Shown: positions 19,229-28,940 of the stretch, in pieces
Position numbering within the stretch: the first letter of the stretch is position 1
Layout of the letters: the number at the start of each line of letters is the position of its first letter
DNA from: Vagococcus entomophilus
GTDB taxonomy: Bacteria > Bacillota > Bacilli > Lactobacillales > Vagococcaceae
DNA length: 64,000 nucleotides
Reading direction: 5' to 3'
NCBI RefSeq assembly: GCF_003987595.1
Contig: NZ_NGJZ01000002.1
Span: forward strand, 434,001-498,000
The notes under the pieces: model-generated
What the model was told of the DNA's origin: nothing
What the model saw: only the letters and a program-made list of their open reading frames with translations
Database searches by the model: none
Position numbers and translations under genes: made by a program

Positions 19229-20137
19229 ATGTTGAAGAGCAAGCTTATAAGTCTAGTGATAGTGGGGATGTTTCTTTTTTTTATAGGAAGGCCTTCGTTG
19301 GTATCCGCGCAAGAAGTCAGTTCTGAATGGGAAATTTTAGAATATAGTAGTGATATGGGAATAGGAATTGATTCTGCTTTTATTCAAAATCAAACAAGGC
19401 CAGGTACTAAAGTCAAGTATGCCACAGTTATTATTGCCAACTTTGGTGAAGTAAAGTTTAAAGCGCAGCGTAAGTTTTCATTAAAAGCAGGAAAAAAATA
19501 TGAAATGAATTATTTGTATGGAAGCTTTGCTCCAAATGGCACGACAGGGTATATAGAGTTTAACGGGGAAAAAATTGTTGCTAGTAACCAGACAATCATT
19601 GATCAGCCTTATCATGAAGTCATCTGCCCAACTGTAGATATGGATTATGTGATTACCATTGCTTGTACAGCTACGAAAGGAAAAGGAGTCTCTTTAGTGG
19701 TCGGATATGACTCAAGTGATCCAAAAGGGGGATTTACTGAGGAAGAAGATGCGCAGTTGACTTCTACGACTAATCCAAGTGAAGAAGATACATCGGTATC
19801 AACTGAAAATCAAGCTGCAACGAATTACACTCGAGAAGTAGTGGCTAGCAGTACAACTAGAACAAGCAAGATAATCAGTGGACAAGAAACTAGTAGTAAT
19901 TCGAATAATTTAGTCACTACTTTAGAAACGAGGAACACGTATGATGTGGCGGCAAGTCAGAATAGTGGAAGTGAGAATTTTTTGAATCAAACAAAAGCGG
20001 AACTGCCAAAAACAAACCAAAAAAACAGTCTTCGTGGATTAGAAATGAGCGGAGGGATGTTTCTAGTTTCAATCGTTTTTTTCTTATTTTTGTTTAAAAA
20101 ACGATCAAAAAAAATTGGAAGTGAGGATGGAAAATGA
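19229..20137 (+). CDS. Cell-wall-anchored surface protein with an unrecognised N-terminal domain
   Basis: 302-residue secreted protein with a signal peptide (about 1-27), followed by a compact domain (33-168) that I do not recognise. A Ser/Thr/Asn-rich stalk (about 170-255) leads to a C-terminal sorting signal: LPKTN at 259-263, a hydrophobic stretch and a KKRSKK tail. The motif has Asn where sortase A substrates usually have Gly. Its N-terminal domain is homologous by eye to the next protein's (shared W-E, MGI, RPGT/RPNT, KAGK, GY-FNG, DYVI, VGYD). Strong GGAGG site. It overlaps the next gene by 4 nt. Confidence 0.85.
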   Translation: MLKSKLISLVIVGMFLFFIGRPSLVSAQEVSSEWEILEYSSDMGIGIDSAFIQNQTRPGTKVKYATVIIANFGEVKFKAQRKFSLKAGKKYEMNYLYGSFAPNGTTGYIEFNGEKIVASNQTIIDQPYHEVICPTVDMDYVITIACTATKGKGVSLVVGYDSSDPKGGFTEEEDAQLTSTTNPSEEDTSVSTENQAATNYTREVVASSTTRTSKIISGQETSSNSNNLVTTLETRNTYDVAASQNSGSENFLNQTKAELPKTNQKNSLRGLEMSGGMFLVSIVFFLFLFKKRSKKIGSEDGK

Positions 20138-22563
20138 ATAAAAAAAAGATCATCATAACAAGTTTGGTTTTAGGATTGGGAATCTACGGACATTCTATGC
20201 AGTCATTTGCAGCGGAGCATATCAGTGATAGTCCACTCATGATACAAAGTAAACAACAAACAAGAGCTTTAGCCCCAGCTGATTATGATCCTTCGATAGG
20301 GTGGGAAGTTGAAAATTATACAAGCAATATGGGAATTGATGTTTCAAATATTTTCTTACAGGCTGGACAGCGTCCAAATACTGGCATTCATTATGCTACT
20401 GTCAATTTTGGCAATATTGGCAATTCGACCTTCACAGCGAAACGTGTATTCAAATTAAAGGCAGGAAAAACGTATAAAATGAAGTTTTTATATGGAACTA
20501 GAACACATATGAAAGGTGCAAGTGGCTATGTAGATTTCAATGGAAAGAAATATATCGCGACTAGTAATCCTGTGATTGATGGTGTGCATGAGGAAACGAT
20601 TGTGGTCCAAAAAGACAGAGATTATGTGATTAGGATGCAATTTGACTCACCAAAACGATCCGGTGTTTTCTTGATGGTAGGATACGATGCGAATGATTCA
20701 AATGGTGGGATGGATGTTTCAAATACAGAACCTAAGCCAGTCGTAGAGGTTCCAGAAGCAGATACTCATAATATAAAAGGAACCGGGCAATCGGGGCATA
20801 CGGTTAAAGTTTTTGACAGTGTAAATAATCAAATTGGATCAACTGTTGTAGATTCATTTGGCAATTTTGCCATTCAGACAACTCGACCATTGTTATGGAA
20901 AGAAAAGCTAACTCTAGTACAGTATGATGTAGTCAATAACTATGCAAGTGATGCAGTGACTAAAGTTGTCGAAGATACAATAGCACCTGTGATATCGGTG
21001 GAAAATATTGAGTATAACAGACAAGTATTGACTGGAAAAACAGAGCCAAATACAAAAGTCATCATTGAAAAAGATGGAAAAAAAATTCAGGAATTAACAA
21101 GCAATCGAAATGGGGACTTTACTCAAACGATGAAAGACTTGAAATTTAAGGACAAAGTTACTGTTTATGCGCTGGACCGTGCGAATAATAAAAGTGAAGT
21201 CAAGATAGCACAAGTGATAGATACGATAGCACCTGAGTTACCATCACTTAATAAAATAATGAATACAGACAAAGTATTGACAGGGAAAACGACGGAGCCC
21301 AACTTAAAAATAACTGTATCAATTGGTTCTCAGACCTTCACAGGTGTATCTGATGCAGAGGGAAACTTTACCATTAATTTAGCAAGAACTTATGTTGTGG
21401 GGACGAAAATTTTTGCTTATGCAAGTGATGAGGCGGGAAATAAAAGTCCAACTGCGAACATTTCTGTTGCCTCTAATGAACCGACTAAAGCACCTGTGGT
21501 GAACAAGGTTGGCGATAGTGACTTACACATAACAGGAACTGCGGAAGCAAGAGCAAAAGTCATGATTACCCTTGGAGCAGATAAATATAGTGTGATAACA
21601 GGTGCCGATGGTAAATACGTGATGAATTTGAATAATAAATATAAAGCTGGAACAAAAGGAGTTGCCAGTGCAGTTGGACTCTCCGGTATTGCCAGTGTGG
21701 AAGTGAATTTTACCGTGGTTGATAATACAGCGCCAGAAGCCCCTGTGATTCATGATGTAACAACGAAAGATACTTCTATTTCAGGGGAAGCAGAAGCAGG
21801 TGCTACGGTCAAAATTATTGTCGAGGATATTTCCACAGGTTCGTATCATGGCTATAGTGGTGTAGCAGACAGCAATGGGAACTATCAGATTGAAATGGGA
21901 AGAACCTATCTCCTAAATAGTCAAATAGAAGCTGTTGCAACTGATGCAGCTGGAAATGAGAGCCAGACAGCGAATGCTAAAGTAGTCAATTCTCCATTAA
22001 CGATTGGACTTGCAGAAGATGAAAAAATCACGAGTCAAGATAATATCTTGAATCTAGAAGCTTCTAGAGAAAATTGTGAGGTGACTGTGACATTTGTTAC
22101 GGGTGCAAGCAATACAGATGTTTACAAAGGAAAAACGGATGGAGAAGGAAAAGTCGTTTTCGAATTTCCTGGTTCAAACGGAATTATTAAAACCTATCCT
22201 GCAGGAACAAAATTTATGTATACAATCGAAGATAAAACAACTGGAGAAAAAGCAACAGGTGAAAGTGTTGTAATGCCAAGAACACCAACTTTAGCAGATG
22301 GGGGATATTTCTTAGTAAGTGGAATGAACGAAATCGCAGGTTATGCTGATAGTAAGGCAACAGTTTATTTGAAGATTCAAAACCAAGATGGGAAAGATTC
22401 CGTGGAAATGAGTGTTAATGCGGATGAGAATGGAAAATTTGTCTTTCAGTTGCCTCGCCCGACAAAAGTTGGCGATGTTGTCACGGTATACCAAAGTATT
22501 AATGGAGTAGAGAGTGACTCTCAAGACTTCTCATTGATTATTTTAACCAATGGAAAATGGTGA
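20134..22563 (+). CDS. Large secreted protein: paralogous N-terminal domain plus seven Ig-like modules
   Basis: 809 residues with a signal peptide (about 1-27). Residues 56-195 repeat the unrecognised domain of the preceding protein. They are followed by about seven bacterial Ig-like modules (approximately 207-280, 281-363, 364-447, 448-530, 531-617, 618-712, 713-805). Several modules carry the GxTEP/GxAEAxAxV, NGDF/NGNF and D-x-AGNxS pattern of Big_6-type adhesin repeats. It has no LPXTG motif or membrane tail, so it is released or held non-covalently. ATGA overlap with the upstream stop implies translational coupling. Likely an adhesin or matrix component; function is inferred from architecture only. 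Confidence 0.82.
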   Translation: MNKKKIIITSLVLGLGIYGHSMQSFAAEHISDSPLMIQSKQQTRALAPADYDPSIGWEVENYTSNMGIDVSNIFLQAGQRPNTGIHYATVNFGNIGNSTFTAKRVFKLKAGKTYKMKFLYGTRTHMKGASGYVDFNGKKYIATSNPVIDGVHEETIVVQKDRDYVIRMQFDSPKRSGVFLMVGYDANDSNGGMDVSNTEPKPVVEVPEADTHNIKGTGQSGHTVKVFDSVNNQIGSTVVDSFGNFAIQTTRPLLWKEKLTLVQYDVVNNYASDAVTKVVEDTIAPVISVENIEYNRQVLTGKTEPNTKVIIEKDGKKIQELTSNRNGDFTQTMKDLKFKDKVTVYALDRANNKSEVKIAQVIDTIAPELPSLNKIMNTDKVLTGKTTEPNLKITVSIGSQTFTGVSDAEGNFTINLARTYVVGTKIFAYASDEAGNKSPTANISVASNEPTKAPVVNKVGDSDLHITGTAEARAKVMITLGADKYSVITGADGKYVMNLNNKYKAGTKGVASAVGLSGIASVEVNFTVVDNTAPEAPVIHDVTTKDTSISGEAEAGATVKIIVEDISTGSYHGYSGVADSNGNYQIEMGRTYLLNSQIEAVATDAAGNESQTANAKVVNSPLTIGLAEDEKITSQDNILNLEASRENCEVTVTFVTGASNTDVYKGKTDGEGKVVFEFPGSNGIIKTYPAGTKFMYTIEDKTTGEKATGESVVMPRTPTLADGGYFLVSGMNEIAGYADSKATVYLKIQNQDGKDSVEMSVNADENGKFVFQLPRPTKVGDVVTVYQSINGVESDSQDFSLIILTNGKW

Positions 22564-22690
22564 TAATCAGATAAGAAACTCAATCATTCTAGAAGTTTTG
22601 TAAGGCTTGGAGTACGCTACTTGTGAAGAAGTAAAATGCTCTATTCTCAAGAAAGTGACTACTTTGTATAGAGGTAAAAGGAGAAAAATA

Positions 22691-23311
22691 ATGGGGAAAA
22701 TTCGGTTAAAAATACTAATTATGTTGGTACTTGGGGGAAGCTTTGTCCTTGTAGCTTTTCAAGGAAATCCAGTAAAAGGAGAAGCAACAATTTGTCGTAG
22801 CAACATTTCCTTAGCTCAACCAAAACAAGGCGATTATATAATAAGCGGACGAGCATCTTCTTGGTCCACGGTCTATGTAAGTGTTGGAAATAGCTATGGT
22901 TATCCAATCTGTACCGATTTTTTTGGAAACTTTAGAGTGAATGTTGGTCGGCGGTTAAGAGCGGGGGAAGTGGTTCAAGCCTATTATAAATACTATAAAG
23001 GCTATACGTGTGTCAAAGTTCAAGGTTGTCCAATCCCACCAAAGCCAACAGTCATAGAAGCACCAACTGTAAATTCGACAGTGGCTGGAATGAGAGAGAT
23101 TGCCGGAGTTGCGCGTGCCAATGTCTCGGTATACGTAAAAATAACAGACACTAAGGGAATAAGCTATAGTAATCATACAGTTTCAGCTAAAAATGGGCGT
23201 TATAAAATTCCATTAAATCGGTCCTTACAGTTCGGAGATACTATTGAGCTTTATCAAGTGGTTAATAACATAAAAAGTGAGGTTTTTCTTTTTTCACTTT
23301 TAACAAGATAG
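22691..23311 (+). CDS. Small secreted protein with two Ig-like modules
   Basis: 206-residue protein with a signal peptide (about 1-31) and two Ig-like modules (about 37-115 and 122-204). The second module matches the last module of the large upstream protein (shared G-M-x-E-I-A-G, V-Y-x-K-I, N-G-x-(F/Y), G-D-x-(V/I), Y-Q, F-S-L). Four cysteines (35, 74, 107, 113) fall in the first module and may form disulfides. ATG 22691 is chosen because AAAGGAG (22677-22683) lies 7 nt upstream. It follows the large gene by 127 nt without a clear terminator, so it is probably the same operon. Confidence 0.8.
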   Translation: MGKIRLKILIMLVLGGSFVLVAFQGNPVKGEATICRSNISLAQPKQGDYIISGRASSWSTVYVSVGNSYGYPICTDFFGNFRVNVGRRLRAGEVVQAYYKYYKGYTCVKVQGCPIPPKPTVIEAPTVNSTVAGMREIAGVARANVSVYVKITDTKGISYSNHTVSAKNGRYKIPLNRSLQFGDTIELYQVVNNIKSEVFLFSLLTR

Positions 23312-23340
23312 CGGTACTTTTGCTATGCACATAGAACAAC

Positions 23341-23377
23341 AAGGAGGACCCAAGAGCAGTAGTTGGGTCCTTCTTTT
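23341..23377 (+). terminator. Terminator of the surface-protein operon
   Basis: A 13-bp stem with one G-U pair (23341-23353 with 23363-23375) runs into TTCTTTT. It separates the accessory locus from queA. Confidence 0.88.
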
Positions 23378-23468
23378 ACTGTGGATATTTTTGTGCTGTT
23401 CGCTTACTTAATCATCAAAAAAATGGTAAACTAACACAGGAGAAATGATAAAGAAAGAGTGAGAAAAA

Positions 23469-24503
23469 ATGGGACTAACAACTGAAGATTTTGATTTTAT
23501 ACTGCCCGATGAGTTGATTGCACAAATACCCTTAAAAAATAGAGAAACCTCTCGATTGCTAATATTGGATCATCATACAGGAGAAATGGAAGATCGCCAC
23601 TTTTACGATATTGTAGAAGAACTGAATCCAGGAGATGCGCTTGTCATGAATAATACACGTGTTCTTCCAGCACGCTTATATGGAGAAAAGCCAGATACCG
23701 GTGGTCACTTGGAAGTCTTACTTTTGAATAATAGGCAGGGCAACGAATGGGAAACCTTGATTAAACCCGCTAAGCGTGCAAAAGTGGGAACCATTATTTC
23801 TTTTGGGGACGGACGTTTGAAAGCAGAAGTTAAAAAAGAGCTTGAACATGGTGGTCGGATGATTGAATTCCAGTATGAGGGTGTTTTTTTAGAAATACTC
23901 GAATCGCTTGGTGAAATGCCCTTACCACCGTATATTAAAGAACGTTTGGAAGATCCAGATCGGTATCAAACAGTTTATGCCAAGGAAAATGGCTCCGCCG
24001 CCGCACCCACTGCAGGACTTCATTTTACAACCGAACTACTCGAAAAAATCCAAGAGAAAGGGGTAAAATTAGTTTATTTAACCCTTCATGTTGGGTTAGG
24101 AACTTTTAGACCAGTCAGCGTAGAAAATATCGAAGAACACACAATGCATAGTGAATTTTACAAGTTGACACAAGAAGCAGCGGATCAGCTAAATGCAGTG
24201 AAAAAAAATGGTGGGAAAATAGTTGCTGTAGGGACAACTTCTATCCGGACTTTAGAAACGATTGGGACTAAGTTTGAGGGGGAAATTCAAGCAGATAGTG
24301 GCTGGACGGACATTTTTATTACACCAGGCTACAACTTTAAAATTGTCGATGCTTTTTCAACGAACTTCCATCTGCCAAAATCTACACTTGTGATGCTTGT
24401 TAGTGCTTTTGCAGGTCGGGACAATACATTAGCAGCCTATGCTCATGCAGTAGAAGAAAGATACCGCTTCTTCAGCTTTGGCGATGCGATGTTTGTAAAG
24501 TAG
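23469..24503 (+). CDS. queA: S-adenosylmethionine:tRNA ribosyltransferase-isomerase QueA
   Basis: Penultimate enzyme of queuosine synthesis: it transfers the ribosyl group of SAM to preQ1 in tRNA anticodons, forming epoxyqueuosine. Typical blocks are [43 protein letters not shown] and TTSIRTLE. Length 344 is standard. The start lies behind AGAGTGAG. mepB follows after 9 nt. In many enterococci and lactobacilli queA lies near ruvB; here the accessory locus sits between them. Confidence 0.97.
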   Translation: MGLTTEDFDFILPDELIAQIPLKNRETSRLLILDHHTGEMEDRHFYDIVEELNPGDALVMNNTRVLPARLYGEKPDTGGHLEVLLLNNRQGNEWETLIKPAKRAKVGTIISFGDGRLKAEVKKELEHGGRMIEFQYEGVFLEILESLGEMPLPPYIKERLEDPDRYQTVYAKENGSAAAPTAGLHFTTELLEKIQEKGVKLVYLTLHVGLGTFRPVSVENIEEHTMHSEFYKLTQEAADQLNAVKKNGGKIVAVGTTSIRTLETIGTKFEGEIQADSGWTDIFITPGYNFKIVDAFSTNFHLPKSTLVMLVSAFAGRDNTLAAYAHAVEERYRFFSFGDAMFVK

Positions 24504-24512
24504 GAGGACCTA

Positions 24513-25007
24513 ATGGAGCTGAATAGATGGTTGTGTGAGTTAGAAAACCAAAAAACAGATGAGTATTGCATTGATTTGGAGGAGCAAAATAAAGAGTATT
24601 CTGGTGCAATGATTCCATTTGAACAAGATTGGATCAGGTTTCGAAAAGCTAAAATTACGCCAAAAAAAATTGGACAGTTTGTGGCCTTTTGGGAGAAAAA
24701 AGCTGGGAAAAATTCTCCTTACTTCTCAGATACAAAAGCAAGTTTTACGGTCATCTACGTGGAAAACAAAGAGCAGAGCGGTGTCTTTATTTTTCCTAAA
24801 AAAGTGTTGGTCGAACAAGGGGTGCTGTCATCAAGTACAAAAAAAGGAAAAATGGCCATCAGAGTTTATCCTAGCTGGGATGCGCCTACTAGTAAACAAG
24901 CCCAACAAACACAAAAATGGCAAGTTCAATATTTTTATCAATTGAACGAACAGCAAAATGATACACTTCAAAAGCTAGACCATTGTATAACTAAAATGAG
25001 AACGTAA
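24513..25007 (+). CDS. MepB-family protein
   Basis: 164-residue protein of the MepB family, named after the third gene of the staphylococcal mepRAB multidrug locus. Family features include the central GAMIPF, IRFRKAKITPKKIGQFVAFWEK, FIFPKKVLVEQGVLSS and GKMAIRVYPSWD blocks. Biochemical function is not known. The start has AGGAGGACCTA immediately before it, and the gene is probably co-transcribed with queA. No mepA-type transporter is nearby. Confidence 0.85.
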   Translation: MELNRWLCELENQKTDEYCIDLEEQNKEYSGAMIPFEQDWIRFRKAKITPKKIGQFVAFWEKKAGKNSPYFSDTKASFTVIYVENKEQSGVFIFPKKVLVEQGVLSSSTKKGKMAIRVYPSWDAPTSKQAQQTQKWQVQYFYQLNEQQNDTLQKLDHCITKMRT

Positions 25008-25034
25008 GCATATCTTTTTGGGATATGCTTTTGT
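25006..25034 (+). terminator. Terminator after mepB
   Basis: A 9-bp stem (25006-25014 with 25022-25030) overlaps the mepB stop codon and is followed by TTGTTATTT. The T run is modest. Confidence 0.65.
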
Positions 25035-25066
25035 TATTTCATTACTATTTTGAAGTATCTATCTAA

Positions 25067-25118
25067 TTGGGAATCATCAGCCATCTTCTGAAAGTAATCG
25101 ACGGCTGATTTCTCAATG
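25067..25118. repeat. Imperfect inverted repeat in the mepB-ilv gap
   Basis: ATCAGCC (about 25075-25082) and GGCTGAT (about 25103-25109) form the core of an imperfect inverted repeat flanked by further partial complementarity. No T run follows. The rest of the gap from 25035 to 25206 is AT-rich and shows no gene. Its role is unknown. Confidence 0.4.
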
Positions 25119-25206
25119 GGGATGCTGTTTATTTAATTTTAGTTATGTTATTAATTAAACAGTAAATTAATTTTTTTTGTGAAAGTTAATTGTGCATAAA
25201 AAGATG

Positions 25207-25221
25207 AATTTTCTGATTTTT
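25207..25221 (+). promoter_or_regulatory. Possible CodY box upstream of the ilv promoter
   Basis: AATTTTCTGATTTTT agrees with the CodY consensus AATTTTCWGAAAATT at 12 of 15 positions, with the left half perfect. It lies 12 nt upstream of the ilv -35. CodY commonly represses branched-chain amino acid synthesis in Firmicutes. Confidence 0.5.
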
Positions 25222-25233
25222 TTAAATTTTGTA

Positions 25234-25262
25234 TTGACTTTCGAAATTCTAATCTGTATATT
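25234..25262 (+). promoter_or_regulatory. ilv operon promoter
   Basis: TTGACT (25234-25239) and TATATT (25257-25262) are spaced 17 nt. Transcription would begin near 25270, giving about 260 nt of leader before ilvD, which contains the leader peptide and attenuator. Confidence 0.78.
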
Positions 25263-25340
25263 AAGTATAACATTAGTTTGTCACATTAAATTTTAATGTT
25301 GGTTCGGGAAAATAAATGAAATGAATTGAGGAATCTTACC

Positions 25341-25388
25341 ATGAAGTACACAAATACACAAAACGTCATTATTATTTTATTATTGTGA
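25341..25388 (+). CDS. ilv leader peptide ([15 protein letters not shown])
   Basis: A 15-codon open frame starting 9 nt after GAGG (25328-25331) ends with Val-Ile-Ile-Ile-Leu-Leu-Leu and a TGA stop. Seven consecutive branched-chain codons directly before a set of alternative hairpins are the hallmark of ribosome-mediated attenuation. Stalling for lack of charged Ile, Leu or Val tRNA would favour the antiterminator. It is too short for standard gene callers. Similar leader control has been described for branched-chain operons of lactic acid bacteria. Confidence 0.82.
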   Translation: MKYTNTQNVIIILLL

Positions 25389-25507
25389 GGGCTTAGAACA
25401 ATTACGCAAAGTAAATTGCAATTGTTTTAGTCCTGTTTGTGTATTACAGATGGGATTCTTGCAAAGCATCTCATCTTTTATAACAAAGATGAGATGCTTT
25501 TTTGTTT
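25389..25507 (+). promoter_or_regulatory. ilv transcription attenuator: pause hairpin, antiterminator and terminator
   Basis: After the leader stop, an imperfect stem forms around 25391-25430 (AACAATT with AATTGTT at its core). AGATGGGA (25449-25456) can pair with TCTCATCT (about 25469-25476) as an antiterminator. That second strand is also the left arm of a terminator whose arms are 25463-25479 and 25485-25500, followed by a T run. The two structures exclude each other. The arrangement matches leader-peptide attenuation, not a T-box: no specifier stem or T-box motif was seen. Confidence 0.78.
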
Positions 25508-25530
25508 TTAAAATTGAAGGAGTGAAAAAA

Positions 25531-27225
25531 ATGCGCAGTGATCAAATTAAAAAAGGAATTGATGCAGCACCAGCGAGAAGTTTGCTTTATGCAACGGGAC
25601 AAGTAAAAAATGCGAAGGATATGAATAAACCATTTATCGCAATCTGTAATTCATATATTGATATTGTCCCAGGGCATGTTCATTTACGAGAATTGGCTGA
25701 TATTGCAAAAGAAGCCATTCGGGAAGCTGGAGGGATTCCTTTTGAATTTAACACCATTGGGGTAGACGATGGTATTGCGATGGGGCATATCGGGATGCGC
25801 TACTCCTTACCTAGTAGAGAAATTATTGCAGATGCGGCGGAGACCGTAATCAATGCGCACTGGTTTGATGGTGTTTTTTATATTCCCAACTGTGACAAAA
25901 TTACACCAGGGATGATCATGGCAGCTGTCAGGACAAACGTACCAGCCATTTTTTGTTCAGGTGGACCGATGAAAGCGGGGCTTGATCCTCATGGCAAAGC
26001 GACCACTCTTTCGTCCATGTTTGAAGCAGTGGGTACTTTTAAAGAAGGACGAATGACGAAAGAGGACTTTTTGCATATGGAACAAAATGCTTGTCCAACT
26101 TGTGGTTCATGTGCAGGGATGTTCACTGCTAATTCAATGAATTGTTTGATGGAAGTGCTAGGTTTGGCGCTTCCAGGCAATGGAACGACACTTGCCGTTT
26201 CCAAAGAAAGAAGAGAGTTAATTCGCCAGTCCGCCTTTCATTTGATGGACTTAGTCAAAAAAGAAATTAAGCCAAGAGATATTGTGACAAAAGAGGCAAT
26301 CGATGACGCTTTTGCTTTAGATATGGCAATGGGTGGATCTACTAATACAGTATTACATACTCTTGCGATTGCGAATGAAGCAGAAATTGATTACAACTTG
26401 GAAGAAATTAATGAGATTGCAAAACGTGTTCCTTATTTATCTAAGATTGCGCCGTCTTCTGCTTATTCGATGCATGACGTCCATGAAGCAGGCGGTGTAT
26501 CTGCAATTATTAAAGAGTTGGTCGATTTGGGTAATGCGATTCATCCAGACCGTATGACGGTAACTGGTAAAACCTTACGTGAGAATGTTGCAAATGCAAA
26601 AATCAAGAATCCAGAGGTGATTCATCCAAAAGAAACCCCTTATAGTCCGGTTGGAGGGCTATCCATTCTTTATGGGAATATTGCTCCTAAAGGCAGTGTC
26701 ATTAAAGTCGGTGGAGTAGATCCATCTATCTCTTACTTTAAAGGAAAAGCAATCTGCTTTAATTCTCATGATGAGGCAGTAAAAGCAATTGATGAGCATG
26801 TTGTCACAAAAGGGCATGTTGTTGTCATCCGCTATGAAGGACCAAAAGGTGGACCAGGAATGCCTGAGATGTTAGCCCCTACGTCTAGTATTGTCGGACG
26901 TGGTCTTGGCAAAGAAGTAGCTCTTATTACAGATGGTCGTTTCTCAGGTGCAACGAGAGGGATTGCGATTGGTCATATCTCTCCAGAAGCTGCAGCAGGT
27001 GGACCGATTTCCTTAATCAAAGATGGAGACGAAATTGTGATTGATTTAGCTCAACGAACATTAAATGTTGAGGTTTCAGATGAAGAGTTAGCCAAAAGGA
27101 AACAAGACGTTCCCAAATTTACTGCTAAAGTTAAAAAAGGTTATCTTGCACGTTATACCGCACTTGTGACTTCAGCCCATACAGGTGGTGTCATGCAAGT
27201 ACCAGCCGACTTATTAGGTGAGTAA
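25531..27225 (+). CDS. ilvD: Dihydroxy-acid dehydratase
   Basis: Third common step of isoleucine and valine synthesis, dehydrating dihydroxy acids to 2-keto acids with an iron-sulfur cluster. The cluster cysteines lie in [11 protein letters not shown] and [11 protein letters not shown], and the [13 protein letters not shown] and [10 protein letters not shown] blocks are typical. The frame is open back to 25450 through the attenuator hairpin, so that extension is rejected. ATG 25531 has AAGGAG 8 nt upstream. Length 564. First gene of the ilvD-B-N-C-A operon. Confidence 0.97.
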   Translation: MRSDQIKKGIDAAPARSLLYATGQVKNAKDMNKPFIAICNSYIDIVPGHVHLRELADIAKEAIREAGGIPFEFNTIGVDDGIAMGHIGMRYSLPSREIIADAAETVINAHWFDGVFYIPNCDKITPGMIMAAVRTNVPAIFCSGGPMKAGLDPHGKATTLSSMFEAVGTFKEGRMTKEDFLHMEQNACPTCGSCAGMFTANSMNCLMEVLGLALPGNGTTLAVSKERRELIRQSAFHLMDLVKKEIKPRDIVTKEAIDDAFALDMAMGGSTNTVLHTLAIANEAEIDYNLEEINEIAKRVPYLSKIAPSSAYSMHDVHEAGGVSAIIKELVDLGNAIHPDRMTVTGKTLRENVANAKIKNPEVIHPKETPYSPVGGLSILYGNIAPKGSVIKVGGVDPSISYFKGKAICFNSHDEAVKAIDEHVVTKGHVVVIRYEGPKGGPGMPEMLAPTSSIVGRGLGKEVALITDGRFSGATRGIAIGHISPEAAAGGPISLIKDGDEIVIDLAQRTLNVEVSDEELAKRKQDVPKFTAKVKKGYLARYTALVTSAHTGGVMQVPADLLGE

Positions 27226-27254
27226 GTAAAAAGTAGAGAATGGAGGATATCAGT

Positions 27255-28940
27255 GTGACAAAAGATCAAATGCAAGGCTCAAAGCTTTTACTTAAGGCCC
27301 TTAAAGAACAAGGGGTTGAACTAATTTTTGGCTATCCAGGCGGAGCGGTTTTACCGCTTTATGATGCCTTGTATGATGGAGAAATTCCTCATATTTTAAC
27401 GAGACATGAACAAGGAGCACTTCACGCAGCAGAAGGGTATGCCAAGGTGACAGGAAAACCTGGGGTGGCTGTTGTGACGAGTGGACCTGGTGCAACGAAT
27501 GCGATTACGGGGATTGCCGATGCGATGAGCGATTCCATCCCACTCATCGTATTCACAGGGCAAGTGGCAACATCTGGAATTGGGAAAGATGCCTTTCAAG
27601 AAGCAGATATTCTCGGAATTACCATGCCGATAGTTAAGCATAGCTATCAAGTTCGCAGTGCGAAAGAACTCCCGCAAATCATTGCAGAGGCCTTTTATAT
27701 CGCAAATACAGGTAGAAAAGGTCCAGTCGTCATTGATTTACCTAAGAATATTTCTTTAGAAACGGCAGAAAAGATCCCAACAAAACCAGTTGATTTGCCC
27801 CACTATCAGCCAAATGTTAGTGCCAATCCAGTTCAGATACAAAAACTAGTCGAGGCGTTGAGTCAGGCGAAAAAACCTGTGATTTTAGCAGGAGCAGGGG
27901 TCTTACATGCTCAGGCGACAGCAGAGCTACAGCAGTTTGTGCAAACCTATAGCATTCCGGTGTTGACGACGCTTTTGGGCTTAGGTGCATTGCCAAATCA
28001 GAATCCATTATTTTTGGGAATGGGCGGAATGCATGGATCGTTTGCTGCAAATATGGCATTGACGGATTGTGATTTGCTGATTAATTTAGGCTCGCGGTTT
28101 GATGATCGGCTCGCAAGCAATCCAGAAAAATTTGCGTCCAATGCGCTTATTGTTCACGTAGACATTGACCCAGCTGAGATTGGAAAAGTGATCCAAACGC
28201 AAATTCCAATTGTTGCAGATGTCAAAAATGTTTTGCGAGAGTTACTAAGCTATGACATTCCAATGAAAGATACGAGCGAATGGTACGACATCAACCAACA
28301 AAGAAAACAAGAACATCCTTTTTCTTACAAATCAGAGGAGTCAGAGGGGATCAAACCACAAAGAGTGATTGAGATTATTGGGAAAATTACGAATGGAGAA
28401 GCGATTGTTGCCACAGATGTTGGTCAACACCAAATGTGGACCGCACAGTTTTATCCTTTCAATCATGCCAATCAATTGGTCACCAGTGGGGGTCTTGGCA
28501 CGATGGGATACGGAATCCCAGCAGGTATTGGGGCAAAATTAGGTGCAATGGACAAAGAAGTGGTGGTATTTGTAGGAGACGGCGGATTTCAAATGACCAA
28601 TCAAGAGCTAGCGATATTGAACGAATACGGACTTTCAATTAAGTTTGTGCTACTCAATAATCAGTCGTTAGGCATGGTTCGTCAGTGGCAAGAAAGTTTC
28701 TTTCATGAACGTCGCTCTGAGTCTGTTTTCAAGACGCAACCTGATTTTATGAAGCTGGCACAAGCCTACCAAATTGCAAGTGTTAGGCTAACGAATCCTG
28801 AAACTTTGGAACAAGAATTAGTCCAAGCTTTTTCATTTAAAGGCTCGATGTTGATTGAAGTGGCCATCTCTCAGACTGAACATGTCCTTCCAATGGTTCC
28901 AACAGGATGTGCGAATAATGAAATGATAGGGGTGGAGTAG
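27255..28940 (+). CDS. ilvB: Acetolactate synthase large subunit
   Basis: ThDP-dependent biosynthetic acetolactate synthase catalytic subunit. The catalytic Glu is in [15 protein letters not shown], the GxGAxN-type substrate region is [12 protein letters not shown], and the ThDP/Mg motif is [19 protein letters not shown]-type regions are also present, which separates it from catabolic AlsS together with the adjacent ilvN. GTG 27255 is preferred because TGGAGG (27241-27246) lies 8 nt before it; the upstream ATG overlaps that site. Length 561. Confidence 0.96.
   Translation: MTKDQMQGSKLLLKALKEQGVELIFGYPGGAVLPLYDALYDGEIPHILTRHEQGALHAAEGYAKVTGKPGVAVVTSGPGATNAITGIADAMSDSIPLIVFTGQVATSGIGKDAFQEADILGITMPIVKHSYQVRSAKELPQIIAEAFYIANTGRKGPVVIDLPKNISLETAEKIPTKPVDLPHYQPNVSANPVQIQKLVEALSQAKKPVILAGAGVLHAQATAELQQFVQTYSIPVLTTLLGLGALPNQNPLFLGMGGMHGSFAANMALTDCDLLINLGSRFDDRLASNPEKFASNALIVHVDIDPAEIGKVIQTQIPIVADVKNVLRELLSYDIPMKDTSEWYDINQQRKQEHPFSYKSEESEGIKPQRVIEIIGKITNGEAIVATDVGQHQMWTAQFYPFNHANQLVTSGGLGTMGYGIPAGIGAKLGAMDKEVVVFVGDGGFQMTNQELAILNEYGLSIKFVLLNNQSLGMVRQWQESFFHERRSESVFKTQPDFMKLAQAYQIASVRLTNPETLEQELVQAFSFKGSMLIEVAISQTEHVLPMVPTGCANNEMIGVE

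Noticed and set aside
20740-22563. Tandem DNA repeats in the large surface gene
   Set aside because: The Ig-like modules are repeated at protein level but have diverged too far in DNA sequence to be called DNA repeats.
25262-25507. T-box riboswitch upstream of ilvD
   Set aside because: No specifier loop or T-box sequence was found, while a leader peptide with seven branched-chain codons and alternative hairpins is clear.
25450-25530. N-terminal extension of IlvD
   Set aside because: It would be translated through the attenuator terminator hairpin and lacks a ribosome site; ATG 25531 has a good one.
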